Shown here piece after piece: positions 12,055 through 24,872 of a DNA stretch of 64,000 nt (its first letter is position 1; every line of letters starts with the position of its first letter). The notes beneath the pieces are model-generated. The model was not told where the DNA came from, ran no database searches, and saw only the letters and a program-made list of their open reading frames with translations. The stretch covers positions 434,001 through 498,000 of the forward strand of contig VCAZ01000125.1 in assembly GCA_005784505.1 (NCBI GenBank), given 5' to 3'. Origin of the DNA: Bagarius yarrelli. Taxonomy: Eukaryota > Chordata > Actinopteri > Siluriformes > Sisoridae. The translations under genes were made by a program, and so were the position numbers.

Positions 12055-12577
12055 TGTAGCATATGTTAGCTGTAGTATATCAAAGTGAACTCTCGCTATC
12101 AGCAGAATTAGTGGAAAAAGTACGAGATAAAAAAGGGTAACGTTGGATAAAGCGGTGTAGTGATATTCAGACTAACCTCTGGTATTTAACCGCACATACA
12201 CAAATGCTACAAAAAACAACTCGACAGAAAAGAATAAAAACCTGTTCATGTCAATCAAATGTTTAAACTTAATCTAACAGCATTAGGACCCCATCAGCCA
12301 CATGAAGTTTTGGGCAGTTTGGAAAGGTTGGCTAGGGTTTAGAATCAGTTAGGCTAATTATCCCAATTACTGCTTGTCCGGACTGTGTGTGTTCATGCAG
12401 CGAGGGTGAAACAACAGTTTCGGTGCCATCAGGCTACAGTAGGCGGTTTTCCGGGTAGATTTAAATCCAATGTCATAGAATCGGACTTCTAGAGCACCAG
12501 TTTACTATCAAGCCAGAGTATTAGAATTTTTTTGTAATGCTTTTTTTCTTTGAACTTTCTTTGAAAACACTTTTTGG

Positions 12578-12765
12578 ATCATGGCTCATGGTTAAGGTGT
12601 TGGTTTACCAATCTGAAGATTGTGGGTTCGATTCCCAGCGCCACCCAGCCACCACTGCTGGGCCCCTAAGCAAGGCCCTTAAGCCCCAATTGCTCAGTTG
12701 TATAAATGAGATAAATGTAAGTTGCGCTGGATAAGGGGGCGTCTGCCAAATGCTGTAAATGTTAT
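12578..12765 (+). mobile_element. tRNA-derived SINE, best-preserved copy
   Basis: The head carries an A-box-like TGGCTCATGGTTAAGG and a perfect B box GGTTCGATTCC (12625-12635). The body follows (CACTGCTGGGCCCCTAAGC, AAGGCCCTTAAGCCCCAAT), then the tail GCTGGATAAGGGGGCGTCTG and CCAAATGCTGTAAATGT. The tail resembles the conserved module of fish V-SINEs. At least ten relatives lie in this window in both orientations. It is not a tRNA gene, because no complete cloverleaf is present. Confidence 0.85.
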
Positions 12766-13334
12766 GTTGAACATGGTTTTAAATGAAGTCTATGTGAATC
12801 ACTGAGTATTAAAAACGGGGCTTTTGTATAAGCACACACGTCGACTTGCTTTGCAATAAAACTATAAATGTAAATCTAATCTCATAGTAGAGCTCTTTCA
12901 TATAATTACCAATATAGTTTACACAAATTTGGTTAAAAAAAAAATGAATAAAAGCATTTTAATATAGTGATCAATTTTCAGCAAGCACAGGAAAACCTCA
13001 GCGAAGTGGTGTGTAGTAACCAATGACATTCACGTCATCACATTTACTCCAGTCATTTTTTATGGTCACTTTTCCTTTTAGAGTATTTTTAATGATGTGT
13101 ACTTTTACTGTTACTCAAGCACATTTTCAGTGAACTTTACTTTTACTTTGCTACATTTAACTTCAGTCCACCGTTACTGTCAAACGGTAATAAAGAGAAG
13201 ATTTTTTTGAATAATTAGTTTATATGAATCTTTTGCAAGTCTCACTAGACTGAGAAGAGGCTGCTTCACGAGAGACTGTTACGAATCTCCCGGTTAAGTT
13301 TAGGGCGCGTTTAGCTGGAAGATGAAGTAGAGGA

Positions 13335-13338
<4 letters not shown>

Positions 13339-13372
<34 letters not shown>
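13339..13372. repeat. (GT)17 microsatellite
   Basis: Pure GT run; the MCVCVC-type ORF through it is spurious. Confidence 0.9.
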
Positions 13373-13375
<3 letters not shown>

Positions 13376-13572
13376 ATCAGAAACAAATCAGCTGTGGTCT
13401 CAGTTTCAGTCTATGTTTTTACTCCAAGAAGTCAAAAAGAATAGTTTCATAATGCGATGCATGCTGTATGAACCAAAACAAACTGACATCACAGCGTACA
13501 ACAAGTCCAGCTCCAACCTGTCAAAATGGCACCTATTTGAATCCTATTATCTCCATTTAACACAAAACTAAA

Positions 13573-14625
13573 TAAACTGAACAGTAAAACTGGGACATTC
13601 TGCATTTATACAACACTATGGACATCTCATTAGAATGAAGAGCATTCATACTAAATTAACAGGGAATTTCATTTTATTCCTGCCTAAATAATGCCTGCAC
13701 ACGTAGAAGTTTAAAATAACATTTTTAAAAGGATCCTAAAAGGTATAAAAATAAAGCAGCGTTACTGTTGGATAAACATCCGAGTGTGTTTGAGATTTGA
13801 GTGTAAATGACAGGTGCTAAACGTTACCCTGTCTCTCAGAACAGAAAGACTTTGCATGAGAGGGATGGAAAAACTCAACAAGTGGTTTGAAATTGTGTCT
13901 TTGCCTCCCGTCAATCAAATTAGAAGTAACTTTTTACTAACTTCCTACTTGAGTAACTATTTAGATTGTTACTTTCACTTCTACCTGAGCAAATATTCCA
14001 AGTATTTTTCAGCTAGTAACTTTTGACAAATTTTCCACTTGAGTAACTACAGCAAAGAGGTGTCTCGTTTTAGATTCAGTGAACAGAAGCAAATTTTTAA
14101 AAAAAGCTAGATGTTGAACTGAGTCTCAGGTTATTTGACTTCCAAAGCATTAATTTAAAACTAAGCAAGCAAGTTTTTCCAAGACTGCCCCCCCTCCACC
14201 TAACAAAAACCTTGCAAGTATTTTTAGAAAGAGGAAAAAAACCAAAAACACCAACCCCTAGCCTGCAGTTGAGTACTGTAGTAAACCGTGACAGGGTGTA
14301 ATTAGATTTAAAACATACCCGCTTATTAGTAGCAATTCAGGTTTTGCATATTTAAACTCGGCACATCAGAACTGTGGGAAATCACAGCCATAATGAAGCG
14401 CCGCTCGAGATTAAACACACTTTGCAAGTGTCCTTCGGAAAGCCAGCTTCCAGCTTCGGAAAGACGTTGTTTTACCCTTTACGGTTGAAACTTAACTGAA
14501 TGGCAAGCTAACATTTTACCCCACAGCACCGCCACACTTAAATGAAGTATTATTGGCTGGATCATTCTGAATCTTTCACAGTTAATTAAAAATATCACAT
14601 CTGTAAATAAACACAAGAGGTCACA
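13573..14625. other. Intergenic DNA downstream of tent5c
   Basis: No exon, RNA gene or clear transposon seen. It lies just past the proposed tent5c poly(A) site. Confidence 0.45.
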
Positions 14626-14644
14626 ACAAGATGGGGTTGAATAC

Positions 14645-14650
14645 TTTATT
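14645..14650 (-). terminator. tent5c: Poly(A) signal AATAAA, tent5c
   Basis: The minus strand reads GGGGAATAAAGTATTC, followed 15-25 nt later by a GT-rich stretch (CTTGTTGTGACC). This is the standard hexamer plus downstream element. It is the clearest signal downstream of the coding region; an ATTAAA near 15829 is a weaker alternative. Confidence 0.6.
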
Positions 14651-15066
14651 CCCCTCCCCCTCGTCATACATATTTTCCTGATGTTCAATGGCATCCAAAG
14701 GAATATTAAGGTGAGGTAAAAGTGCTCAAATTAATAAACAAATGATAAACACCAAGATAGGTAAAGTTTTCAAAAAAAAAAAAATTTCCACATTTTTCAA
14801 ATGATCATTGGCACAGTTAGACATAACCCAACATATCCCATAAATCAACACCACCTGGGGAAGGACTTTTAGGGGGAAAAAAACAAAACAAAAAAAAACC
14901 CTTTAAGCGGATCAGCAACTTTAGACAGTTGTCCTAACACAGACGTCCTCCCCTAGGAAAACAAACACATGGTACAGATGCTTCCAGAGCCATAGTGCAA
15001 CAATACTAGTGAAGCTCCAACATCCTTGTTCACAGATAGACAGGAACGAGTGTGTTCAGATGGGGG

Positions 15067-15171
<105 letters not shown>

Positions 15172-17744
15172 ATCTGGCATTACAGCAGGAAAAAAAAAAA
15201 ACAAAAACCTTTAGCTGAAAAAACACACAACTTTAGCATTCGTCTGAACGCTATGCATTTAACCAGTTCAAATACAACCTCCCTAAATACACACTTCACA
15301 TACTGTACATTGAGCCTTTAAATAGATGACCAGCCAATCCACATCAAGTCGAGCCTTATCGGGTTCTGACAGATGGGATGATATCTGTCCAATGGCAGCT
15401 AGGAATGCTTAATCGGGACAAATTACAAAAATGTAATTTGAATTAAACATTGAGGAGTCAAATCGGGTCGATGGAAATTGATTTACAACCTTTCATAATA
15501 GTAGTCTAAAATACTTGGGATGGTTTTCTGGACAAATGACTGCTATCATCCAGGAAGTGAATACAAGGAAGATTTGCATATATAGAACGCCGCAGGGCAT
15601 TTAGAAACGCAGCACAGCCCTTTTTCTAGGAATTCTACTCTGCCACACCGGTGTTATTTAGCACTTATCCATACAGCAGTGCAGGTGCCTGAACTGAACT
15701 TGAAGATAGCTATGAACTTTTCAGTGTTCAAGATGTCTTGCATGCTTTTAGAAACATGAACATGCTGTTTAGTGACAACTGATTAATGCCAAACTACGTT
15801 GACCTGATTGCACTTGACAAAAGGCTTTAATTACTGGAATGACTAGACAACTAGGCTCAAAAAAAAGCAGGAAGTATAAATGGACCAGAGAGGACATTAT
15901 AATGTAAACAGACTTTTCACTTGACACCAAAATGCCTAGATCCATAATATACCCCAACCCAATATATTTCCCCATCATATAATGTTTTCCCCCCGCTGAC
16001 AGATCCCATAAACCCCCAACACAATCTAATGAACTACAGCCTAATTACAAAAACAATCAGCCCAAATTCAATAAATCCTGACATGGGGACATAAACCGCA
16101 ACCATCAGAGGCTACAGTGACCCTTTCCCAAATCCCTCCAAAGCCTGTGTGTGAAGCAGATAAGAGGCTGAGCGTGGCTCTCCAGGTTATTGACTGCATG
16201 TGTGTGCGCGCGCGTGTACTTGAAAAAGCTGCGCGCAGATGCAGACTAAGCAGAAGAAACTTATGAAACAGCTGTTCGGAATAAACGGCTTTTTACAGCT
16301 ATACTTTAGTGCTAAGCACTTAAAGAATGAGACCCTGACGTGCATCAGTGTTAATGTTACATGTATGCAGCACTAACAATAGCAAGGGTTTAAAATCCTT
16401 AACTGGAATCTACAGAGAGCCGCTGTAACGCTTCTGTGAATGGGGCCCTGCTCCAGTGACCACAAAAGGGTTTAGCATGGATCTGTGCGAAGAGCAAGAG
16501 CAGCAGAAGCACGTGTAAGGTGTTAGTCGGAGCAGGAAACCCTGCCCACCTTTCTCCAGCTTAGACATATTCCGTCCTGTGCCTCTTAGGATAATTTTAG
16601 AGCGGTGTGACACCAGTTTAGAGTTATGTTACACAGCAATGCAAAGCCTGCAAAGGATTACTATAGACTCAAGAGCATCAGACACCCAACACTTTATCCT
16701 TTTAAGGAAAGGGACACCCTCACAGTCGTGCTCTCTCTCTTTCTCCCTTTCACACACACACGTATGCTTTCCTTTCAAATTCAATTCCATGCAAGTCACT
16801 CAAAGACAAGTCCTCACCCTCTCCTCAACAACCAACTATGGCAGACATCACATTACCCATGTCAAATCAGACAACACGTTTCTGAAATCCGCACTATAAC
16901 CCTTAACAAAAAAAAAAAAAAAAGAAAACCTACAAACACTTATTTGTCCTAATCTGGCTAAATCACATCTAGAAAGGGTTGAAGTATACAATCTGCAGCC
17001 ATACTTATAACTTGCTGAAATTTCTACTGGAATACTCTGCTTACAGAATCTGTATTCATAGCAAACGCGCCGTGTCCTCCTCAACCACATAAGAACTCTG
17101 GTTCTGATAAGCTGAGAAAGTTAAAAACGCTCAAGCTGAAAGCTCAAAGATATTAGCAGCACATCATAGTAAAAAAAACCAACAAAAAAAACAAAAAAGG
17201 AAAAGGGGGAAAACCCTGGAATTTTCTGTTTAAGCCCATGCTTTTTTGTGACACCCAAAAATCTTTTTTTTTATAGAACAAAATTTTGTGCTTTTTTTTT
17301 TTCCTACATTTTATATTTTATCACAAGAAGCATTAAACTGTGAGAAAACTTTTCCTCCCTTCAAGACAGAAGTATGTAATATGTTAGGGAAGAATAAGGC
17401 ACAGTAAGAGTTTTAGGTCGCAAAAAAAACAAAAAGAATTCATTGCTCAGATTAAAGACAAAGGCAACAAAAATAATCTGAGAAACAAATATAATGGAGC
17501 ATTTAAGCTCCCCCGGTACAGATAATCCAAGCTCTAAAAATATATATTACTTTGGATCCAAAGGTCTTAACATACTGGCAGATAAGAAATTTTGCAAAAG
17601 TCCCCCCAAAAAAAAGGAACAAACCAAAGAAACAAACAGACCCGGATCCTTTAAATATCCTTTATGCCCACACAGGGAAACACCACTCACGGCCAAACAG
17701 TTGGTTTTTTTCCTTCATTAATAAAGCATCAATGGTTTAGAGTC

Positions 17745-18914
17745 CTAGTTACATGGCAGCCATGTCGGAATGGACTGATTACAAGAGGCCACATAGTAGT
17801 TACTAAAGTTCAGGTCTCGGACATAAGGCGCTGGCTGGTAGTAACACGTCACATTAGAGGCATCTGGGATGACATTCTGTTCAGCGAGCACACGGAAAGC
17901 TGTGAGTGAGATGAGGTTAAGGGTCTGCCTTCTCTCGTGTCCCATAAGACAAACTGTACTCTCGTTCACAACCCGGCGCAGGATCATGAGGTAGTCATAC
18001 TTGCTTTTCTCCTCACCCACAAAGTGGCTCTGCAGGTAGGCCTCCAGCTTCCTCTGCTGCTCGCCGATGTCAGGAAAATCAATGAAGAAGCGAGAGCACA
18101 TGTAGCGTTCCAACGCTTTGAACTCCTCCTTATCTGTGGGCCTGAAGTCTCTCACAAGCAGGTTACAATATTTTAGCAAGCCGCCTCCACGGATTTCCTC
18201 TGGCCTTTTGGTGGCAATCAGCTTGTTCCTGAGGTGATCTAGTGCTACAGCAAAGTCCCCATACATGCTCTCCCCCATCACAGTAGGGTGGAAGTTCTGA
18301 GACATTGGGGTTTCTGATGAGTCATAGTAAGACAGCAGAGAATCCAAAACGATCTGGAAGGAGTCCACGCTAAACTCAAACTGCCTGCGGATCGAGTCTA
18401 CGAACTTGAGCTCCACGTTGCGTCCGTTGTTGTTGGACAGGGAGATTAAAGACCAGCGGTCTTGTTCCGTGTACACTTTGACTAGTTTCTGCACGTAGGC
18501 CTCCTTCAGAGTCATGTGTGTGATCTTCTCCTTGTTAACCCCTTCAGGCAGGAAGTCTAACAAAGTGCTCAGCACCACATCTTTAATCAGTTGGAAATCA
18601 GTCTCTTGGGGAAGATCAATTCGGAAAATAACGTCCAGATCCTTGTAGCTCCAGCCAATGTCCCTCACCAGCACATGGCTGGCAGTAGAGCCGTTTAAAC
18701 GGATGTCCTTGACTTCGATGCCGCTCTGTTCGAGTTGTTTGCGTACCTTTTGCACGATCTCCTTCAACCGCACCTCTAGCGTGGGGAAGTTGCCCCGGCC
18801 GTGGACTGGCACCGGCTCGCTCAGCACCTCGTGCAGCCGGCTCACCTGCTCCCAGGTAAGGCTGCTGTATGACTCACTCTTGTTGCTATCTGGGGCCTCA
18901 GCCATGTTTTCCAT
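17745..18914 (-). CDS. tent5c: TENT5C (FAM46C) non-canonical poly(A) polymerase
   Basis: The 389-residue protein is a member of the TENT5/FAM46 terminal nucleotidyltransferases, which lengthen poly(A) tails of selected mRNAs, notably those of secreted proteins at the ER. The nucleotidyltransferase signature is intact: GS at 75-76, the DLD pair at Asp92/Asp94 (KDLDVIF), and Glu168 in NVELKFVDS, aligning with human D90, D92 and E166. The C-terminal helical half keeps RGGGLLKYCNLLVRDFRP, ERYMCSRFFIDFPDI, KYDYLMILRRVVNESTVCLM and the ending PTWLPCN, which point to paralogue C. Human TENT5C is 391 residues, so this is full length. Met1 and Met4 are both in good Kozak context; Met4 (MAEAP) aligns with the human start. 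All coding sequence is in one exon, as in other vertebrates. No frameshift or lost catalytic residue was seen. Confidence 0.96.
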   Translation of the reverse strand: MENMAEAPDSNKSESYSSLTWEQVSRLHEVLSEPVPVHGRGNFPTLEVRLKEIVQKVRKQLEQSGIEVKDIRLNGSTASHVLVRDIGWSYKDLDVIFRIDLPQETDFQLIKDVVLSTLLDFLPEGVNKEKITHMTLKEAYVQKLVKVYTEQDRWSLISLSNNNGRNVELKFVDSIRRQFEFSVDSFQIVLDSLLSYYDSSETPMSQNFHPTVMGESMYGDFAVALDHLRNKLIATKRPEEIRGGGLLKYCNLLVRDFRPTDKEEFKALERYMCSRFFIDFPDIGEQQRKLEAYLQSHFVGEEKSKYDYLMILRRVVNESTVCLMGHERRQTLNLISLTAFRVLAEQNVIPDASNVTCYYQPAPYVRDLNFSNYYVASCNQSIPTWLPCN

Positions 18915-18928
18915 TGTTTGGGTTTTCT
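18915..18928 (-). other. tent5c: tent5c 5' UTR end and splice acceptor
   Basis: On the minus strand a pyrimidine run ends in TTTTTTGTAG, then AGAAAACCCAAACA leads straight into the ATG. This is a convincing 3' splice site at 18928/18929, matching the known two-exon structure with a non-coding first exon. Confidence 0.7.
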
Positions 18929-20007
18929 CTACAAAAAAGGAAACATGAATAGTTAAACAAGGGTCATTCTATAAATTGTGGGTACAGCTCAGGTCTGGGT
19001 AATAGAATTTGCAGAATCATCAAATCATTATTTTTTTCTTGCTCACTATAAAAGGTGCACTAATCAATACTGTATAAAGTGCTGTTTAAAGCTCATCTGT
19101 AGGAATGCATGCCATTTCGGTTAGATTTACTGATTAACCTGTAACAGTTGGACAGGTTAAGTGACATTTTAATTGTCCGAGTTTGAGCCTATACTCAACA
19201 TCGAAGCCTAAAACTATTGAGAACATGTTATGCTAAAAAAAAAAATAATTTTTTTATATATATTATGTATAAATAAATAAATAAAATAATATAATATAAT
19301 ATAAAATATAATACTAATATATATGGTTTATAAAAAACATGGGTACAAGTCAATATGTTGTGACACCTTGTGTCAATAATACCTGCAAAAACACGTCGAC
19401 AATTAAATTAAGGTTTAATATTTCAGAACACACACAATTTATCTGCACTTTAAGAATAAATCATTCTGAAGAGGGTTTCCCCCCCATGAGGTAATTTAGT
19501 TAAAAAGTTTTTTTAACATGCATAAAAAAAAATAAAAACCCTTATGCTTGAAACACAAATGTATTGATTGTTTAAGCTAAATTCATAACTATATAAAAAG
19601 AAATTAACATGAGGTCACTTTGCATGCAGAGTAAAATAAGCTTTACAACATGGGACAGTTGTAGTAGTAGAAAGACATTTTTGTATTAAACAATAAGCAT
19701 TGACATTTTATTAAGAGAGACATACATCATATGATTAAAAACACATTAAGACATGAGTACCCACAATAAATAGAACGCTCAGACGACTACTATTAATAAT
19801 AATATAATAATAATAATAATAACAATACTAAAGGGTGAGCTGACATAAGATAAAAGTTACATAACCCCCTGTATCTGATAAAAGAGCTGAGAATCGGTGA
19901 TGGTAAAAGCAGCTGGGTCATGAAGATAAACATGTAAACTTTGGAACCGAGCAGTGAAAAGAGAAGCCCGACCCTCTCCCTCCTCCACCCTCATCAACTC
20001 CACCACA

Positions 20008-20038
<31 letters not shown>

Positions 20039-20440
20039 GATCTTTCAACAATCACACACACACACGAGAAACTTTTCTGGAAAAAAATTTATAAATAAAA
20101 CACGATTTAAAAAAAAGTAATTAAATCTTAAACCCGTTTCACGTTAGACGCAGACACGTGTGCAAACGTGCTTTCCATCTGTACGACTCACAACCGAACA
20201 GAGTCTAAAAATAATTTATTCTGACATTATAATAAATCCCACTGAGGAAAAAAGGCTTCATCATCATCATCATCATCATGAGCTTCAGGCACACAGCAGA
20301 GTTAAGGGCTTTAAACGGACACCACGTGACGGCGTCATCAAGCCATTAGCATTATTTCGGAAATTAAAAAAAAGAAAAAAATTAAACAGCAACATTTTAC
20401 CAGCTGTTTATTAACTCAGTGTCGAGGTTAAAATGTCAGG
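18929..20440 (-). other. tent5c: tent5c 5' UTR intron
   Basis: AT-rich intron with poly-A runs, an AATA-like tract at 19260-19320, short AAT and CA runs near 19795-20065, and (ATC)n at about 20258-20280. The donor of the first exon could not be chosen with confidence; candidates lie between about 20400 and 20720. Confidence 0.5.
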
Positions 20441-20830
20441 GGGCAAAAACACAAAGCGAAACACGTTATTTGTGCGGTCATAGCGCGCAAACGGAAAAAG
20501 CCTCAGTCGAACGTTACTCCGAGCCTCACAGTTTTAGCTGTTATACAAACAAGACATGTTTTAAAAAAGAGAGAGAGAAAGACGCTGTGAAAGACTAAAA
20601 GAAAACCTACTGAAAGCTGCAGTCGACACCGGATCCACGCGAAGCGCTGAAAAGAAAATGGTGAAGGAATAAAAAAGAAAGAAAAAAAAGCAGCGACGTT
20701 AACTAAAGTTTTGCACCTCCATCCACGCACGCGCCTCCTCAGTGTTCCGCATTAAATTTCAGCACTTCTGACTCCACAGCGCTGCCTCGCGCTCTTATAG
20801 GCCGAACAGCCTGCTGGGTAAAAAGATAAA
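20440..20830 (-). promoter_or_regulatory. tent5c: tent5c promoter / first exon, CpG-rich, TATA-like box
   Basis: CpG dinucleotides cluster here (GCGCGCAAACG, CGCGAAGCGCTG, CACGCACGCGCC, CCTCGCGCTC), unlike the flanks. On the minus strand CCTATAAGAGCGCGAGG puts a TATA-like box at 20794-20800, predicting a start near 20765-20770. It lies 1.9 kb upstream of the ATG with the spliced 5' UTR between. Positions are inferred from sequence only. Confidence 0.55.
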
Positions 20831-20899
20831 GGGAAAAAAATTTCCGCTTTCAATAGCCGTGTATAATTAACGTTAAAAATCTACACGACGGCTGATTTT

Positions 20900-21460
20900 T
20901 TTTCCTTTACAAGATATAAAAAGCATATTTATTAAAGATTGTAGGAGGTTTTATAGCACAGCTCATTAATATGAAAATACAAGAGGTTCCAGACCATATT
21001 TGCTCAGCAAGCCTGTAATTGGTTGAGCAAGTTTTGCGTTGCTAGGTAACGGTCCGCCCAGGTCCCTCTAGTTTAGGCAGGTATCAGCTGCTCTGCACTA
21101 AATCGCTTTGACCTTCATTAATAAACTCTTTCGCCTCCAATTATCAAAATAAGGTTATAATTATTAAACCTCAGTTTCTCCTCATTTTGCAATCATATAA
21201 TCTGTTTTTTCTTGGCTAGTCGATTTAACTGAATTCAGATTTATTGTACAAAAGAATTATTTGTGATTTAGACAACTATAAAAAATCCCTTATTTGTATA
21301 TTTATTTTATTTATATTATTTCTTATAAATTTTCCTGAATTCATATAAAACTTTATAATTAGGCAATTGTCGCTTTTCTGTCCCTCGTCTAACTGACCTT
21401 GTTGATTTATTTTTTTTTCAATGTTTGAATGTTTTTTCCTTATTACTTTCTTAATTTATT
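20900..21460. other. AT-rich intergenic DNA
   Basis: Upstream flank of tent5c; nothing recognised. Confidence 0.45.
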
Positions 21461-21461
21461 T

Positions 21462-21622
21462 ACATTTACATTTACAGCATTTGCCAGGCGCCCTTATTCA
21501 GAGCGACTAGGGGTTAGGGGCCTTGCTCAGGGGCCCAGAAGTTGTAACTTGTTGATGCTGGGAATCAAACCCCGATCTTTGTGGTGTCAGTCCAGCACCT
21601 TAACCACTAAGCCACCACTTCC
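21462..21622 (-). mobile_element. SINE copy, antisense
   Basis: The + strand shows ACAGCATTTGCCAGGCGCCC, TTATTCAGAGCGACTAGGGG and GGGCCTTGCTCAGGGGCCCA, then GCTGGGAATCAAACCCCGAT and CACCTTAACCACTAAGCCACC. That is tail, body, B box and A box in reverse, so the copy is nearly complete. Confidence 0.8.
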
Positions 21623-22239
21623 CCTCATTTATTCTTTTATCTCAACACAGTGCCTGTGATTCTTATGCAGGGTTGCCTCTGAAGGAGGGAGGGGGTTAGT
21701 GGGGAGTTGGACGATTCTAAGTACCCACACATCCAGATATCTGCTTTATTAGTACTAACAGACTGCCAGGATACTGTAGGGGGTCCAATACTGCTAGCTG
21801 GGCCCCTGTGCTTATGTTATTGTGACATTCTATGCTTCTTAAATCATAGTAAATTACTTAACACATTGTGATCCAAGTCCGTTTGGACAAGCAAGAGGTG
21901 AGCATGATCATTGCTCAGAGTGTTGATAGGACGAAAGCTGATTTAAAGCTCATGTAGGAGTTTGTAAGCTTGTAAGTGATATTCAGTTGTTCAAAGACAA
22001 TTCAGAGGTTATAAAGACGGCTTAAAGAATATGCTCCTTTTCATGCAGTATGCAGACAATGGAGTATTTGGTCTGTATCTTGTTGATTATGATTTAGTGT
22101 TCTGTATATGCTGTACATGTGTTTAGGGTTCTTTAGAGAAAGTCTTGGAGTAAACCAGTTGTAAGAAAACCACTTGTGTCTGCCTGTGCTTGGAGGAAAT
22201 TACACATCTTACAGCAAATATAGAACATGTATTATAGAT

Positions 22240-22440
22240 CATAACAGCGTTTTAACAGTGGACATTGTTTCAAAGCAGCTTTATACAGACAATGCATTAA
22301 AAACACAATATTATTGTGTGTACGTTTGTCCCTAATAAGCAAGCAAGAAAAACTCACTAGGAAGAAATAAGGAAAAAGAAACCCTCAAGAGGAACGAGAC
22401 TCAATAGGGAAACCATCCTCATCTGGGTGACACCGAATGT
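22240..22440 (-). mobile_element. L2/Rex1-like LINE 3' end, antisense
   Basis: The + strand reads GACATTGTTTCAAAGCAGCT, then TGTCCCTAATAAGCAAGC, AACTCACTAGGAAGAAATAA and GAAACCCTCAAGAGGAACGA. This is the reverse complement of the LINE tail at 27.7-27.9 kb. Confidence 0.7.
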
Positions 22441-22449
22441 CTGTATATT

Positions 22450-23930
22450 ACAGCTAAGCGATGTTGAGGTGTGCAGTGATGGTAATTAAATGCAATGAAA
22501 ACATAATGCAACTTATTATAATCCACCTACAAAAACCAGCTTGATAGGTGGACTGAGCACATTTAATTAAATAAGTGTGTTGTTATGTGTAAATAGGCTA
22601 GTGTCCTACCCGGAGCATATTCCTACCTTAATCTCTAAACCTGAGCAGGAGTGGTAACTAAAGGAAACTGAATAAAACTCTTAAAACCAATACAGGAATA
22701 GAAGTCCATTATGTCTGTTGTCTTATTAGTAAATACCGGACTTACACGCCTACTCAGGTAATTATGAGCTTCAGCTGCTTAAGAGTTGTGACTCATGCAG
22801 GTTTTTGCATGGGCGTTAATCGAACTGGCTGTTTACTGAAACTGAAATTCCGACATATGACCTACATGACACTGGCAAATATTTTTACATGCAAGCTATA
22901 AAGGATAAATGATGATTTGTGAAATATTTGTAGCCGATTTGTGTTGCAAAAATCCCACGTGGTGAATATGGTTGAGGAATAACGTGATTATGAGGTTAAG
23001 AAATCTGTTTATGATCTGCCAAACATTAAATAAGGTGCTGTATAATGAGGTATAATGAGGTAGTTAGCCGACAGAACATTAGGTGTGACAATCCCTTTCA
23101 CCACAATTAGTAGAGCTATTAAATGTTATTTCTTTAGAACTTTAAGAATGATTAAACAACTGTCTTATTTCAGCCCCTTATCTGAGGCAAAACTGTTCTC
23201 TATCGCTTAAAAGGGAAATTCAAAAGGAAACTCTGAGGAAAAAGAAATAACAGTGCTCAAAGATAGAAGGATCTCCCCTAGAACAGATCTGATCTCATTT
23301 TTAGCCCTTGCTTTATAACAGGTTACGGGGATATGTCCCTTCTAAACCTAAACATTAAAACGTTTGCACAGTAAGATTTTGGGCAGACGTGAAAAGAGAT
23401 TTAATCTGAGTGTGACTCAGCTGTAAGCTATGATCTTCAGCACCCGCTTGGTATAATCGGTCAATTATACACCTGATTCTTGTACTCTTTGACTGCTATA
23501 TAGTATGGTAATATGTAGTAAAAATAATATTTTCATGTGCTTCCGCCATGTCGATATTGTTACATGAATAAGTTGGGTAATGTTTATTCAAATGATAATT
23601 AGTGAGTGCAATTTAACCAAAAATACAATGTTTCAGATACTTAGTGCTGCATTCGGGTTTTCTGCTATTTTTGCATCTGAAGTTGTCTCTCCTGTGGGCT
23701 CATGGGATAGTAAAGCACAAGTTTATCATATGCACACTTTAGAATCTTGGCAAAAGTAGAAGGGTTATTCAAGAACTTATTGCTTACTTGTTTTTGTGCA
23801 TACTAAGGATTTGGAAATCTTTTTGAAAGGATTTGGAATCTTTATACAAACGTGCAACTGGAATTGGAATTAAAGCCAAAATGTAAGAACACTGATTTTA
23901 TTTCGATTTTTGTTTCTGTCTGCACACTTG
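22450..23930. other. Intergenic DNA, nothing recognised
   Basis: No gene, RNA or clear transposon seen. A 10-nt direct duplication (TATAATGAGG twice) lies near 23041-23060. Confidence 0.45.
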
Positions 23931-23932
23931 GC

Positions 23933-23934
<2 letters not shown>

Positions 23935-24004
<70 letters not shown>
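23935..24004. repeat. (TA)35 microsatellite
   Basis: Uninterrupted self-complementary TA dinucleotide run. Confidence 0.95.
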
Positions 24005-24007
<3 letters not shown>

Positions 24008-24063
24008 TTCAGTTGCTACATGCATAATTCCTGTCATTCCTGTTGTTTATTCTAGGCCTTGAC

Positions 24064-24135
24064 ATTCAATTTAATTTTATTTAAACAGCGCATTTAACAA
24101 TAAACATTGTCTCAAAGCAACTTTACATACATTAT
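24064..24135 (-). mobile_element. LINE 3' tail fragment, antisense
   Basis: TTCAATTTAATTTTATTTAA, then CATTGTCTCAAAGCAACTTT, is the reverse of the AATTG-tailed LINE end at about 27930. Confidence 0.6.
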
Positions 24136-24245
24136 ATACACAAATATACACACATACAAAAAATAAATAAAGAAATATACACACACATATACATACATAC
24201 ATATATTTATTTACACATATACATGCATACATATATACATACATA

Positions 24246-24346
24246 TACATTTACATCCTTACAACTGACCAATTAGGGGTTAAGAGCCGTGCACAGGGGC
24301 CCACCAGTGGCAGCTTGGTGAAGCTGGGATTCAACTCACCACTTCC
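24246..24346 (-). mobile_element. SINE fragment, antisense
   Basis: CAATTAGGGGTTAAGAGCCG, GGGGCCCACCAGTGGCAGCT and GAAGCTGGGATTCAACTC correspond to the body and head in reverse. Confidence 0.65.
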
Positions 24347-24368
24347 CCATATACACACACACACATTT

Positions 24369-24378
24369 TATATATATA

Positions 24379-24458
<80 letters not shown>
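24369..24458. repeat. (TA)n microsatellite, two interruptions
   Basis: About 90 bp of TA with single-base interruptions near 24380 and 24423. Confidence 0.95.
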
Positions 24459-24467
<9 letters not shown>

Positions 24468-24821
24468 TATACATACACGTGCATAGTATATATAATACTA
24501 TAGAATACTATATATATAATACTATAGAAAAGAAACATATAGATATATTTTAGAGGAGTCAATGTGCAGCTTGTATAAAAGTATAGATTTACTGTTCTCT
24601 TAAAATAACACAACATACAGCCATTAATGTCAAAAAAGCTGGAAACACTGCGTAAGTACACCCTCAGTGATAACCGCTGTACATTGTTTAACCATGCAAA
24701 GTCACGTCATTCATCATGTTCATGTCAGATTAATAGGACCATACAAATCTGTGTTTCTCATGTCAGAGCATTTAAAAGTTTGTGCGTTGAGTACAATTCA
24801 CTCCTACTTTCATTCATAATT

Positions 24822-24872
24822 TATAATTATCTTTGATTGGGTAAAGCTGCTTTGAAACAATGGATGACCACT
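24822..24872 (+). mobile_element. LINE 3' tail fragment
   Basis: GTAAAGCTGCTTTGAAACAA matches the LINE tail at 27.87 kb, here in + orientation next to a Tc1 copy. Confidence 0.4.

Noticed and set aside
12578..12660. tRNA gene
   Set aside because: A and B boxes are present, but there is no complete cloverleaf; a SINE body and tail follow directly.
17937..18948. Plus-strand frames over tent5c
   Set aside because: Shadows of the clearly conserved minus-strand coding sequence.
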